Shown here piece by piece: positions 10,674-21,459 of a stretch of DNA of 64,000 nt (the stretch's first letter is position 1; every line of letters begins with the position of its first letter). A program made the position numbers and the translations under genes. The stretch spans positions 56,194-120,193 of the forward strand of contig JBAMJV010008290.1 in NCBI GenBank assembly GCA_037951105.1, in the 5' to 3' direction. The DNA comes from Echinarachnius parma. Lineage: Eukaryota; Echinodermata; Echinoidea; Clypeasteroida; Echinarachniidae. Under the pieces are notes generated by a model. It saw nothing but the letters and a program-made list of their open reading frames with translations, was not told where the DNA came from and did no database searches.

Positions 10674-12769
10674 ATTAGATCTCTTAACGAAAATGGGAAA
10701 TCGGGAAAGATACATCAGTGATTGCACACTGTATTTGTCATTGTAACAGTGAATTATTTGACCTTTGAACCTAATTTACATATCCTTAACGCCATTTTCA
10801 TAATCCGACCTTATCTTATGAAAATTGTTCCTTTCATTATAACATATATTTGTGCTGAATTTCATGTCCGCGGCGTACGTGGTTATTGAGTATTCATGCT
10901 TGATTTATTTGATAGTAAATATGACAATGAAATATGCATTTTCGCGATTTGGTGTTAATTTATGAAATGATGGGCTTGCAAATCCCTATCTACATGCGAA
11001 GCTTCACATTGGTAGCATCATTCCTCCAGCAGTTATAGGTCGAAAGCATACGTTTTGGCTAAACCTGAATTTTTATCAGATTTGGACTCTTATATTTAAT
11101 CAAACAATTCATCAGGATCCAGTTAACATAACGAATTGTTGTGAAAAGATTGCGAATAGAACAGGACATCAGCTACGATAATATCAAAATTTGGGAGAAA
11201 ATTGATGGAGAATAAGCGAGATATGGTCAATAGTCCGCTGTGATCGATTTCAAAATCGATTAAAATCGATTAAAATTCGCATTTTCAACTTTAACCGTCA
11301 ATATGATGACGTTATAACATTTACTCGGCATAATTGAGGTATGAATTCGTATCTACAACTCATCATCTATCTGAATATTAAAAGAAAATTGGATGTTTGT
11401 GGACTTTTTAAAAAGTTATGGCCGAATAAAAAAAGGATGTTTTTACCATGTTTTGTCATTTTGCGTGCGCGCGTAATTTTGACTTTGACGCGCGCGTACT
11501 CCGTTATTATGAGTCAACAATGACTCAAATTGATAGGGTGAGTTGAAGGATGTATCAGGATTGCAAAACATGTGAATAAACGACATTTTTTCTATGTATT
11601 TGCGTTAAGCGCGCCAATACGCGTGGCAGATTAATCACAATTGTATAGAGACACATTATAGTTCCTGAATTCATATTATTAGATAATTGAAACCACATCA
11701 CTTTTAAAGCATAACCTCAGCTACAACATATCGAAATCTGGGAGAAAATCAATGGAGAATAAGCGAGATATGGTCGGAAGTCTGCTGTGATTGATTTAAA
11801 AATCGATTAAAATAAGTTAAAATAAGTTAAAATGCGCATTTTCAACTTTAACCGTCAATATGATGACTTTATAACATTTACTCGGCATAAATGAGGTATG
11901 AGTTCGTATCTACAACTCATAATCTATCCGAATATTAAAAGAAAATTGGATGTTTATGGACTTTAAAAAAAGTTATGGCCGAATAAAAACAACGATGTTT
12001 TTACCATATTTTGCCAATTTGCTTGTGCGCGTAATTTTGACTTTGACGCGCGCGTACTCCGTTATTATGAGTCAACAATGACTCAGATTGATAGGGTGCG
12101 TTGAGGGATGTATAAGAATTGCAAAACATGTGAAAAAACGACAATTTTCTTATTCATTTGCGTTACGCGCGCAAATACGCGCGCGCCGACGCGCACGCGT
12201 GGACTTTTTTGAAACGATTAAAATTGTCTAAAACATATAGTAAATTACTCGGGTTAGGGTTTTGATCATTTTGCAATTTTGTTTTCATTTGACGGACGCG
12301 TACGCGCGCGTCTCCGAGTGTAAGCACACGCGCATCAACTTGAAATATGACGATTGACCTAATTTATATTGAAGCGAAATTTGAAGTGAAATTGATGATG
12401 CATGACTGAGTTATGATGATTATTGAAATTCGACAAAATGGCGTCCTGATGACGTCACAGTGATCTGACGAGATTAAAATGATTACGTTGCACTAAGTCA
12501 GATGATGATCTATCATCATGTGAAGTTTCATGAAGTTTGATTCATCTGATCTTGAGATATGCGACGAACAAAATCGGAAGAATAATAATAATAATAACTA
12601 GATGTTGAATTCGTCACTTTTGACGAATTAAGGTTATACATATCGATTTATTATGATAAAAGGATGATTCCAAAAATAACTACTCAATCATCATATCAAT
12701 AATAATAGATTCCCCCCCCCCCCCCCCCTGAAAAAAATAAAAATAAAAAAAGAAAGTTAAAAAATATTG

Positions 12770-12830
12770 CCTTGGATTCGAACCCAGGACCTTTTGATCT
12801 TGTGTCACAAATTATACCGCGAGACCAACA
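12770..12830 (-). repeat. tRNA-derived segment of module b (SINE-like)
   Basis: B box (minus strand) at 12774-12784 and A-box-like element at 12817-12827. A run of 17 C lies at 12712-12728. The segment recurs unchanged at +9598 and +19196. Confidence 0.7.
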
Positions 12831-13668
12831 TTAGATCTCTTAACGAAAATGGGAAATTGGGAAAGATATATCAGTGATTGCACACTGCACTTGTCATTGT
12901 AACAGTGAATTATTTGACCTTTGAACCTAAATTACATATCCTTAACGCCATTTTCATAATCCGATCTTATCTTATGAACATTTTTCCTTTCATTATACCA
13001 TACATGTGTGCTGGATTACATGTCCGCGGCGTACGTGGTTATTGAGTATTCATGGTTGATTTATTTGACCTTTAACGGTAAATATGACAATGAAATATGC
13101 ATTTTCGCGATTTGGTGTTAACTTATGAAATGATGGGCTTGCAAATCCCTATCTACATGCGAAATCTCAAATTGATAGCATAATTCCTTCAGCAGTTATG
13201 TCGATAACATACGTTTTGGCTAACCCTCAATTTGTAACAGATTTGAACTCTATTTCCAATCAAACAATTCATCAGGATCCATTGAACAAAACTAAATGGT
13301 GTGAATAGATTGCGAATAGAGCAGAACATCAGCTACGATATATCAAAATTGGGGAGTACATTGATGGAGAATAAGTGAGATATGGTCAATAGTCCGCTGT
13401 GATCGATTTCAACATTGACTGAAATTGATTAAAATTCGCATTTTCAACTTTAACCGTCAATATGATGATTTTATAACATTTACTCGGCATAAATGAGGTA
13501 TGAATTCGTATCTACAACTCATAATCTATCCGAATATTAAAAGAAAATTGGATGTTTGTGGACTTTTTAAAAAGTTATGGCCGAATAAAAAAAGGATGTT
13601 TTTACCATATTTTGCCAATTTGCGTGCGCGCGTAATTTTGACTTTGACGCGCGCGTACTCCGTTATTA

Positions 13669-13686
13669 TGAGTCAACAATGACTCA
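13669..13686. promoter_or_regulatory. Inverted pair of AP-1/TRE-type sites (representative)
   Basis: TGAGTCA at 13669-13675 and its reverse complement TGACTCA at 13680-13686 are separated by ACAA. This is a perfect 7-bp inverted repeat matching the AP-1 (TRE) consensus twice. It is kept in most a modules (for example 1881-1898, 7624-7641, 18526-18543). Binding is inferred from the motif only. Confidence 0.5.
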
Positions 13687-14051
13687 AATTGATAGGGTGT
13701 GTTGAGGGATCCATAAGGAATCCAAAACATGTGAAAAAACGACAATTTTCCTATTCATTCGCGTTACGCGCGCAAATACGCGCGCGCCGACGCGCACGCG
13801 CGGAATTTTTTGAAACGCTTAAAATTGTCTGAAACATATAGTAAATTACTCGGGTTAGGGTTTTGAGCATTTTTTGACATTTTTTTTCATTTGACGGACG
13901 CGTACGCGCGCGTCTCCGAGAGTAATTGCACGCGCATGAGCTTAAAAGATGACCATTGACCTGATAAATGTTAATGCGAAATTTGAATTGAAATTGATAT
14001 TTCATGACTGAGATATGATGATTATTAACATTTGACAAAATGGCGTCCTGA

Positions 14052-14075
14052 TGACGTCACAGTCATGTGACGTCA
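14052..14075. promoter_or_regulatory. Paired CRE sites (representative)
   Basis: TGACGTCA, the palindromic CREB/ATF site, occurs at 14052-14059 and 14068-14075, 16 bp apart start to start. Other a modules have the pair or, in the variant 'gtgatctgacgagatt', only the first site. The short a modules keep one. Function is inferred from the motif only. Confidence 0.5.
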
Positions 14076-15427
14076 CTGAAAAAGTGGGCAGTTCTAAGTT
14101 AGAACATGATCTATCATCATGTGAAGATTCATGATATTTGATTAATCTGATCTTGAGATAATCGACGAACAAAATAAGGAAGAATAAATAATAATAATAA
14201 CTAGATGTTGAATTCGTCACTTTAGACGAATTAAAGGTTATACATATTGAAATTATGATTATTATGATGATATTGACTTTTCAACGCCTAATATGATGAT
14301 GTCGTAACATTTACTTGGCATAAATGAATGACACCAAATAGGCTAACAATATTAATTCATAACAAAAGGGGAGGGGGGAGCTCTTTAATTGACCAAAATG
14401 ACTGTAAAATGGCTCTGTACCTGACGTCTTATTTCAACCATATCACACCTTTCCTTTGGCCGATTTTGACCCGGTTTTCAGTATGCTAAAGCTGAGTTTC
14501 CTCTACACAATCATTTTTTCGATTTTATTTTACGATTTGAGCACGGGAACAGGTCGTAATTGAAGGTTGAACTTTTTTTTTCTTTATCGTGCACTATGAT
14601 GACTTTACCAAATCTGATTGGCCAATGTTAAAATTGTAAAAATATGTGCAACTCATACTCTTTCAGAATATGAAAAAATATTTGTATATTTCCATTTATC
14701 AAAGAAGTTGTGACCGATAAGAGAAGTGCATGTTTGACCAGATTTAGCCAATTTTCACACTCTTTGCGCGATTTCAACTTTAACCGGTCAATTCGATGAC
14801 TTTAGAAGATTTACTCGGCATAAAGCAAGTATGAATTCGTATCTACAACTCATAATCTATCCAAATATTCAAATACAATTGTGTTTTTGTCGACTTTTGA
14901 AAAAGTTATGGCCGAATTAAAAAAGGATGTTTTTACCATATTTTGCCAATTATTTGTTTAGAACTGTTCGCCCTTAGATGTTAGATGGCGCTGTTCAGAC
15001 TTAGCCAATTTTCACACTCGTGCGCTTTTTAAATCTTAACGGTCAATATGATGACTTTGTAACATTTACTCGGCATAAATGAGGTATGAATTCGCATCTA
15101 CAACTCATAATCTTTCCGGATATTCAAAGAAATTTGCGAGTTTGTGGACTTTTTAAAAAGTTATGGCCGATAAGAGACCAGACTTGGGAAATTTTCACGC
15201 TCGTGCGCCATTTAATTTTTAACCGTCAATATGATGACTTTATGACATTTACTCGGCATGAATGAGGTATGAATTCGCATCTACACCTCATAATCTATCC
15301 GAATATTAAAAGAAAGTTGGGTTTTTGTGGACTTTTTAAAAAGTTATGCTCGAATAAAAAAATGGTTGTTTTTGATCATTTTCAGATTGTAAGATCCTTA
15401 GACGGGCGCGTACGCGCTTGTTACGTG

Positions 15428-15446
15428 GCGCATGCGCATGCGCATA
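15428..15446. promoter_or_regulatory. NRF1-like palindrome in short a module (representative)
   Basis: GCGCATGCGC, followed by ATGCGCAT, matches the nuclear respiratory factor 1 type palindrome. It recurs in the other half-unit at about 20288 and in both further array copies. A related GCGCATGCGC is at about 2127. Binding is not shown. Confidence 0.4.
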
Positions 15447-15905
15447 CTCGTAAAAGTTGCCACTCGGCGTGATGATTATTGGTGCCACATTTAAAGGGAA
15501 ATAGAAGATGCATGACTGAGATACATCCATGAATGTAATTTCACAAAATGGCGTCCCGTTGACGTCACGAATAGTCGGCGGCACCCAAAAGTTTGGCAGT
15601 TCTAAGTTAGACCAAGATCTATCATTCCGCAAAGTTTCAGGACAATAGCTGCACCCGTTATTGAGGTATCCGACGAACAAAATCCTTGTTTTCGTGTCTC
15701 TATGCATTGGCATACAGACACAAAAACAATACTAGATTTTGCATTCGTCACTTTTGACGAATTAAGGTTATACATATCGAATTCTTATGATAAAAGCATT
15801 ATTCCAAAAATAACTACTCAATCATCATATAAATAATATCACATACTCCACCCCCCCCCCCTAATAAAAAGTAAAAAAGAAGAAAAAAGAAATTTAAAAA
15901 ATATT

Positions 15906-15966
15906 GTTTTGGATTCGAACCCACGACCCTTAGATCTTGCGTCACAACTTGTTCCACGAGACCAAC
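15906..15966 (-). repeat. tRNA-derived segment of module b (SINE-like)
   Basis: Minus-strand B box is intact. Compared with the copies at 12.8 and 20.8 kb it has 'cttagatcttgcgtcacaacttgttccacgag' type changes, so it belongs to a sub-variant shared with 17625-17684. A run of 11 C precedes it. Repeats at +9598 and +19196. Confidence 0.7.
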
Positions 15967-17364
15967 ATTAGATCTCTTAACGAAAATGGGAAATCGGGAA
16001 CAATATATCAGTGATTGCACACTGCATTTGTCATTGTAACAGTGAATTATTTGACCTTTGAACCTAATTTACATATCCTTAACGCCATTTTCATAATCCG
16101 ATCTTATCTTATGAAAATTGTTCCTTTCATTATAACCTACATGTGTGCTGAATTTCATGTCCACGGCGTACGTGGTTATTCATGCTTGATTTATTTGATT
16201 TATTTGATTTATTTGACGGTAAATATGGCGATGAAATATGCATTTTCGCGATTTGGTGTTAACTTATGAAATGTTGGGCTTGCAAGTCCCTATCTACATG
16301 CGAAGTTTCACATTGGTAGCATAATTCTTTCAGCAGTTATTATTCGAAAGCATACGTTTTAGCTAACCCTCAATTTTTAACAGATTTGGACTCTCATTTC
16401 CAATCAAACAATTCATCAGGATCCAGTGAACAAAACTAAATGGTGTGAATAGATTGCGAATAGAGCAGGACATCAGCTACGATATATCAAAATTTGCGAG
16501 TACATTGATGGAGAATAAGCGAGATATGGTCAAAAGTACACTGTGATCGATTTCAACATTGATTGAAAGTGATTAAAATTCGCATTTTCAACTTTAACCG
16601 TCAATACGATGACTTTATAACATTTACTCGGCATAAATGAGGTATGAATTCGTATGTACAACTCATAATCTATCCGAATATTAAAAGAAAATTGGGTGTT
16701 TGAGGACTTTTTAAAAAGTTATGGCCGAATACAAAAAGGATGTTTTTACCATGTTTTGCCATTTTTTGCCATTTTGCGTGCGCGCGTAATTTTGACTTTG
16801 ACACGCGCGTACTCCGTTATTATGAGTCAATAATGACTCAAATTGATAGGGTGTGCTGAGGGATGTATAAGAATTGCAAAACATGTAAAAAAACTACATT
16901 TTTTTTATTCATTCGCGTTACGCGCGCAAATACACGCGCGCCGACGCGCACGCGCGGAATTTTTTGAAACGCTTAAAATTGTCTGAAACATATAGTAAAT
17001 TACTCGGGTTAGGGTTTGGAGCATTTAAAAAAAAAAAATTAATTGACGGACGCGTACGCGCGCGTCTCCGAGTGTAATTGCATGCGCATGAGCTTAAAAG
17101 ATGAACATTGACCTGATAAATATTGATGCGAAATTTGAATTGAAATTGATATTTCATGACTGAGTTATGATGATTATTAACATTTGACAAAATGGCGTCC
17201 TGATGACGTCACAGTGATGTGACGTCACTGAAAAAGTTGGCAGTTCTAAGTTAGAACATGATCTATCATCATGTGATGATTCATGATATTTGATTCATCT
17301 GATCTTGAGATAATCGACGAACAAAATTAGGAAGAAGAATAAAGAAAAATCTTGACGAAATCAA

Positions 17365-17443
17365 TAGGTTATACATATGTATATGTATAACCTAAAAATC
17401 TTGACGAAATCAATAGGTTATACATATGTATATGTATAACCTA
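17365..17443. repeat. Two tandem hairpin units inside the higher-order repeat
   Basis: Hairpins at 17365-17394 and 17414-17443, 49-bp period, same arms and loop as elsewhere. They recur at +9598 and +19196. The homologous position in the second half-unit (about 22195) has no hairpin, only an (aat)n stretch. Confidence 0.9.
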
Positions 17444-17624
17444 ATAAACTAGATTTTGAATTCGTCACTTTTGACGAATTAAGGTTATACATATCGATTT
17501 TCTTATGATAAAAGCATTATTCCAAAAATAACTACTCAATTATCATATAAATAATATCACATACTCCCCCCCCCCCCCCTAATAAAAAGTAAAAAAGAAG
17601 AAAAAAGAAATTAAAAAAATATTG

Positions 17625-17684
17625 TCTTGGATTCGAACCCACGACCCTTAGATCTTGCGTCACAACTTGTTCCACGAGACCAAC
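17625..17684 (-). repeat. tRNA-derived segment of module b (SINE-like)
   Basis: Minus-strand B box is intact, with a run of 14 C on the low-coordinate side. Recurs at +9598 and +19196 with the same C-run length. Confidence 0.7.
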
Positions 17685-20600
17685 ATTAGATCTCTTAACG
17701 AAAATGGGAAATCGGGAACGATATATCAGTGATTGCACACTGCAGTTGTCATTGTAACAGTGAATTATTTGACCTTTGAACCTAATTTACATATCCTTAA
17801 CGCCATTTTCATAATCCGATCTTATCTTATGAACATTTTCCTTTCATTATACCATACATGTGTGCTGAATTTCATGTCCGCGGCGTACGTGGTTATTGAG
17901 TATTTATGCTTGATTTATTTGACCTTTAACGGTAAATATGACAATGAAATATGCATTTTCGCGATTTGGTGTTAACTTATGAAATGATGGGTTTGAAAAT
18001 CCCTATCTACATGCGAAATCTTAAATTGATAGCATAATTCCTTCAGCAGTTATATGTCGATAAGATACGTTTTGGCTAACCCTCAATTTGTAACAGATTT
18101 GGACTCTCATTTCCAATCAAACAATTCATCAGGATCCATTGAACAAAACTAAATGGTGTGAATAGATTGCGAATAGAGCAGAACATCAGCTACGATATAT
18201 CAAAATTTGGGAGTACATTGATGGAGAATAAGTGAGATATGGTCAAAAGTACACTTTGGTCGATTTCAACATTGATTGAAATTGAGTAAAATTCGCATTT
18301 TCAACTTTAACCGTCAATACGATGACTTTATAACATTTACTCGGCATAAATGAGGTATGAATTCGTATCTACAACTCATAATCTATCCGAATATTAAACA
18401 AAAATTGGGTGTTTGTGGACTTTTTAAAAAGTTATGGCCGAATAAAAAAAGTATGTTTTTACCATATTTTGCCAATTTGCGTGCGCGCGTAATTTTGACT
18501 TTGACGCGCGTGTACTCCGTTATTATGAGTCAACAATGACTCAAATTGATAGGGTGTGTTGAGGGGATCTATAAGGAATGCAAAACATGTGAAAAAACGA
18601 CAATTTTCCTATTCATTCGCGTTACGCGCGCAAATACGCGCGCGCCGACGCGCACGCGCGGAATTTTTTGAAACGCTTAAAATTGTCTGAAACATATAGT
18701 AAATTACTCGGGTTGGGGTTTTGAACATTTTAATTTTTTTTTTTCACTTGACGGACGCGTATGCGCGCGTCTCTGAGTGTAAGCGCACGCGCATGAGCTT
18801 AATATATGACGATTGAACTGATTGATATTGATGCGAAATTTGAAGTGAAATTAATGATGCATGACTGAGTTATGATGATTATTGAAATTTGACAAAATGG
18901 CGTCCTGATGACGTCACAGTGATCTGACGAGATTAAAATGATTACGTTGCACTAAGTCAGATGATGATCTATCATCATGTGAAGTTTCATGATGATTGAT
19001 TCATTTGATCTTGAGATATGCGACGAACAAAATCGGAAGAATAATAATAATAATAAACTAGATGTTGAATTCGTCACGTTTGACGAATTAAAGGTTATAC
19101 ATATCGAAATTACCATATGATGATTATTGACTTTTCAACGCGTAATTATGATGATGTCATAACATTTACTTGGCATAAATGAATGACACCAAATGGGGTA
19201 ACAATATTCATTCATAACACAAAAGGGGAGGGGGCAGCTCTTTAATTGACCAAAATGACTGTAAAATGGCTCTGTACTTGACGTCTTATTTTGACCATGT
19301 CACACCTTTCCATGGGCCGATTTTTGCCAGGTTTTCAGTATGTTAAAGCTGAGTTTCTGCTACACAATCATTTTTTCGATTTTATTTCACGATTTGAGCA
19401 GGGGAACAGGTCGTAATTGAAGGTTGAACTTTTTTTTTCTTTATCGTGCACTATGATGAATTTACAAAATCTGATTGGCCAATGTTAAAATTGTAACAAT
19501 ATGTGCAACTCATACTCTTTCAGAATATGAAAAAATATTTGTATATATCCATGTATCAAAGAAGTTGTGACCGTTAAGAGAAATGCATGTTTGACCAGAT
19601 TTAGCCAATTTTCACACTCTTTGCGCGATTTCAACTTTAACCGGTAAATTCGATGACTTTAGAAGATTTACTCGGCATAAAGCAAGTATGAATTCGTATC
19701 TACAACTCATAATCTATCCAAATATTGAAATAAAATTGGGTTTTTGTCCACTTTTGAAAAAGTTATGGCCGAATTAAAAAAGGATGTTTTTACCATATTT
19801 TGCCAATTATTTGTTTTGAACTGTTCGCCGTTAGATGTTAGATGGCGCTATACAGACTTAGCCAATTTTCACACTCGTGCGCCAATTAAATTTCAACGGT
19901 CAATATGATGACTTTGTAACATTTACTGGGCATAAATGAGGTATGAATTCGCATCTACAACTCATAATCTTTCCGGATATTCAAAGAAATTTGGGAGTTT
20001 GTGGACTTTTTAAAAAGTTATGGCCGATAAGAGACCAGACTTGGGAAATTTTCACACTCGTGCGCTATTTAATTTTTAACCGTCAATATGATGACTTTAT
20101 AACATTTACTCGGCATAAATGAGGTATGAATTCATATCTACAACTCATAATCTATCCGAATATTAAAAGAAAGTTGGGTTTTTGTGGACTTTTTACAAAG
20201 TTATGCCCGAATAAAAAAATGGTTGTTTTTTTAGCATTTTCAGATTTTAAGATCCTTAGACGGGCGCGTACGCGCTTGTTACGTAGCGCATGCGCATGCG
20301 CATAATCGGAAAAGTTGCCACTTGGCCTGATAATTGTTGGTGCCAAATTTAAAGGGAAATAGAAGATGCATGACTGAGATACATCCATGAATGAAATTTC
20401 ACAAAATGGCGTCCTGATGACGTCACGAATAGTTGGCGGCACCCAAAAGTTTGGCAGTTCTAAGTTAGACCAAGATCTATCATCTGGCCAAGTTTCAGGA
20501 CAATAGTTGCACCCGTTATTGAGGTATCCGACGAACAAAATCCTTGTTTTCGTGTCTCTATGCATTGGCATACAGACACAAAAACAATACTAGATGTTGA

Positions 20601-20762
20601 ATTCGTCACTTTTGACGAATTAAGGTTATACATATCGACTTATTATGATAAAAGGATGATTCCAAAAATAACTACTCAATCATCTTATCAATAATAATAG
20701 ATCCCCTCCCCCTGAAAAGGAAAGAAAAAAGAATACAAAACAAAGTAAAACAAACCAAGATT

Positions 20763-20823
20763 GCCTTGGATTCGAACCCACGACCCTTTGATCTTGTGTC
20801 ACAAATTATACCGCGAGACCAAC
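20763..20823 (-). repeat. tRNA-derived segment of module b (SINE-like)
   Basis: Minus-strand B box is intact. The usual C-run is here interrupted (cccctccccctg). Recurs at +9598 and +19196. Confidence 0.7.
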
Positions 20824-21459
20824 ATTAGATCTCTTAACGAAAATGGGAAATCGGGAAAGATACATCAGTGATTGCACACTGCATTTGTCATTGTAACAGT
20901 GAATTATTTGACCTTTGAACCTAATTTACATATCCTTAATGCCATTTTCATAATCCGATCTTATCTTATGAACATTTTCCTTTCATTATACCATACATGT
21001 GTGCTGAATTTCATGTCCGCGGCGTACGTGGTTATTGAGTATTCATGCTTGATTTATTTGACCTTTAACGGTAAATATGACAATGAAATATGCATTTTCG
21101 CGATTTGGTGTTAACTTATGAAATGATGGGCTTGAAAATCCCTATCTACATGCGAAATCTCAAATTGATAGCATAATTTCTTCAGCAGTTATAGGTCGAT
21201 AACATACGTTTTGGCTAAACCTCAATTTTTATCAGATTTTGACTCTTATTTACAATCAAACAATTCATCAGGATCCAGTTAACATAACAAATTGTTGTGA
21301 AAAGATTGCGAAAAGAGCAGGACATCAGCTACGATATATCAAAATTTGGGAGTACATTGATGGAGAATAAGTGAGATATGGTCAAAAGTACACTGTGATC
21401 GATTTCAACATTGATTGAAATTGAGTAAAATTCGCATTTTCAACTTTAACCGTCAATAC

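Larger units (their letters stand above)
5500..11861. repeat. Diverged satellite-like modules, older part of the array
   Basis: The block starts inside a 5'-truncated b module ('gaacctaatttacatatcc' at about 5528). It continues with modules a (6080), c (about 6860-7430), a (7428), partial c, b (about 8409), a (8960, interrupted by a TTAA element), b (about 10480), a truncated a (11315) and a short link to 11861. Copies differ visibly from one another and from the 9598-bp array, in hairpin number, C-run length, point changes and truncations. Confidence 0.85.
11862..21459. repeat. 9598-bp higher-order repeat, copy 1
   Basis: First full period of the tandem array. Module starts (catttactcggcataaatg or near) fall at about 11875, 13475, 15245, 16620, 18330, 20105 and 21470. 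The order is a-b, then twice [a, c, short a, b, a, b], with the last a-b running into the next copy. The two halves, 13500-18356 (4857 bp) and 18357-23097 (4741 bp), are homologous but diverged: one has two hairpins at 17365-17443, the other none, and their C-runs differ. Identity to copy 2 begins at 11862, since 11861 is T where 21459 is C. No coding gene is supported. Confidence 0.93.

Noticed and set aside
13500-13682. A 60-codon open frame beginning M-N-S-Y-L-Q-L-I-I-Y-P repeated in most a modules
   Set aside because: Copies differ by amino-acid-changing substitutions and stops as freely as by silent ones, neighbouring non-coding parts are just as conserved, and there is no recognisable domain. 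It looks like a by-product of repeat conservation. A dN/dS test over all genomic copies could reopen it.
13855-13862. Telomere-like TTAGGG in 'gggttagggttttgag'
   Set aside because: Occurs once per module and never in tandem.
15814-16020. Minus-strand open frame containing T-Q-D-L-R-V-V-G-S-N-P
   Set aside because: This is the familiar translation of a tRNA-like B-box region (tRNA-derived repeat), not a protein.
16015-16269. 80-84 codon plus-strand open frames in b modules (M-H-T-A-F-V-I-V-T-V-N-Y-L)
   Set aside because: Present only because b modules are repeated; no domain, no codon bias, variable 3' ends.
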